From contig CAIXDD010000477.1 in NCBI GenBank assembly GCA_903918155.1, positions 1-6,777 on the forward strand: a stretch of DNA of 6,777 bases, given 5' to 3'. Below are positions 6,067 to 6,777 of this stretch, in pieces; the first letter of the stretch is position 1; each line of letters opens with the position of its first letter. The notes below the pieces were generated by a model. That model searched no databases. It was not told the DNA's origin and saw nothing but the letters and a program-made list of their open reading frames with translations. This DNA is from an uncultured Hyphomicrobiales bacterium. GTDB taxonomy: Bacteria; Pseudomonadota; Alphaproteobacteria; Rhizobiales; Beijerinckiaceae. A program made the position numbers and the translations under genes.

Positions 6067-6777
6067 ATGGCTCAACTCAGCGACGATTGCTTCGCCTTTG
6101 GCGGGCCGATGCTGTCGGTCGACGCCGCGATTGATCTTATAATAGCCCGCGCACTGCCGGTGGGGGCGTGTGGGCGCGTGTCGCTGATGGAGGCAGATGG
6201 TCGCGTGCTTTGCGAAGATCTGGCCGCACGTTTTCCGCTGCCGCCGTTCGCAAATTCCGCCGTCGACGGTTATGCGGTGCGCTTCTCCGACCTGGTTCCA
6301 GATCAGCTGACCAGCCTGCCGGTGCTTGGTCGCGTCGAAGCGGGCGCCGGGGCGCAGGCGCTTGAGATTGGAGCGGCCGCCCGCGTGTTCACCGGCGCGC
6401 CGATGCCGCCTGGCGCCGACACTGTATTCATGCAGGAAGACGTGACGCTTGAAGGCGATCACGTGATTTTGCCCAGCGGCCTCAAGCGAGGCGCCAATAT
6501 GCGCCCGGCGGGCGAGGACATTGAGGCGGATCAGATCGCCTTGCGAAAAGGCGCTCGCCTGCGCCCGCAGGACGTAGCTTTTGCAGCAGCTTTGGGAGCC
6601 CATGAACTCAACGTCGCGCAGCGTTTGCGCGTCGGCGTGTTCTCAACCGGTAATGAATTGGCGGCGCCGGGAACGGAGCGCAGCGGTGCCCAGATTTATG
6701 ATTCCAATCGCTTCATGCTGCTGGCCATGTTGCGCCGTCTTGGCTGCGCGCCGCATGATCTCGGCGTGCTGCGCGAC
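6067..6777 (+). CDS. moeA: Molybdopterin molybdotransferase MoeA (3' end outside window)
   Basis: MoeA inserts molybdate into adenylylated molybdopterin, completing the basic molybdenum cofactor. The frame is open from the ATG at 6067 to the right edge, giving 237 residues of an expected roughly 400. Recognisable motifs are P-P-F-A-N-S-A-V-D-G-Y-A (59-70), with D67 at the position of the essential aspartate of E. coli MoeA (D59). V-F-T-G-A-P-M-P-P-G-A-D (107-118) and M-Q-E-D (122-125) follow, then the MogA/MoeB-like domain start V-F-S-T-G-N-E-L (191-198) and Q-I-Y-D-S-N-R (209-215). E197 corresponds to the catalytic glutamate of the family. The start abuts the mobB stop (TGA then ATG), so the genes are co-transcribed and probably translationally coupled; GGGG at 6056-6059 is the only ribosome-site candidate. 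The other ATG at 6063, which overlaps that TGA, is out of frame. The C-terminal domain is not visible. Confidence 0.95.
   Translation, partial: MAQLSDDCFAFGGPMLSVDAAIDLIIARALPVGACGRVSLMEADGRVLCEDLAARFPLPPFANSAVDGYAVRFSDLVPDQLTSLPVLGRVEAGAGAQALEIGAAARVFTGAPMPPGADTVFMQEDVTLEGDHVILPSGLKRGANMRPAGEDIEADQIALRKGARLRPQDVAFAAALGAHELNVAQRLRVGVFSTGNELAAPGTERSGAQIYDSNRFMLLAMLRRLGCAPHDLGVLRD

Noticed and set aside
1..6777. CRISPR arrays, insertion sequences, tRNA or rRNA genes, phage or defence genes
   Set aside because: None seen: no spaced direct repeats, no transposase-like reading frame, no terminal inverted repeats, and no cloverleaf-like sequence. The window is accounted for by the formate dehydrogenase and cofactor genes.

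Overview
This window is GC-rich, and almost every base lies in one co-directional (+) gene cluster for a periplasmic, membrane-bound, molybdenum- or tungsten-dependent formate dehydrogenase, followed by cofactor genes. Codon choice, the family types and the gene order (TorD-type chaperone, small Tat protein, alpha, beta, gamma) suggest a proteobacterium. An alphaproteobacterium, possibly a methylotroph or rhizobial relative with an FDH3-type enzyme, is my best guess, but the taxonomic call is inference with modest confidence.

Layout. 2-571: a TorD/DmsD-family chaperone whose 5' end is outside the window. 591-797: a 68-residue Tat-signal protein of the 'formate dehydrogenase region TAT target' type. 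808-3777: the catalytic alpha subunit, with a Tat signal, an N-terminal [4Fe-4S] site, a molybdopterin domain and cysteine (C201) where E. coli FDH-N has selenocysteine. 3788-4384: the four-cluster ferredoxin-like beta subunit, without a C-terminal membrane anchor. 4450-5457: the dihaem cytochrome b gamma subunit, with an N-terminal signal peptide and one extra membrane helix. A strong terminator-like hairpin (5473-5506) ends the structural operon. 5533-6066: mobB. 6067-6777: moeA, cut by the right edge; its start directly abuts the mobB stop.

How the genes work together. The chaperone is inferred to hold and proofread the Tat-borne alpha subunit until it is loaded with its metal cofactor. 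Alpha, probably carrying beta with it, is exported by Tat. Formate is oxidised at the bis-MGD site, and electrons pass through five [4Fe-4S] clusters (one in alpha, four in beta) to two haems b in gamma and on to quinone. MoeA inserts the metal into molybdopterin. MobB is a GTP-binding accessory of the following guanylylation step, so the downstream pair supports the enzyme upstream.

The window is largely a recognisable, well-organised cluster. I do not see an undescribed system. The points most worth a second look are the small Tat protein of unknown function, the apparent swap of the membrane anchor from beta to gamma, the Cys-for-Sec active site, the hairpin between beta and gamma, and a step in third-position GC near the 3' end of fdhA. 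No gene-free stretch exceeds 300 bases; the longest gaps are 4385-4449 and 5458-5532, and both hold hairpins.
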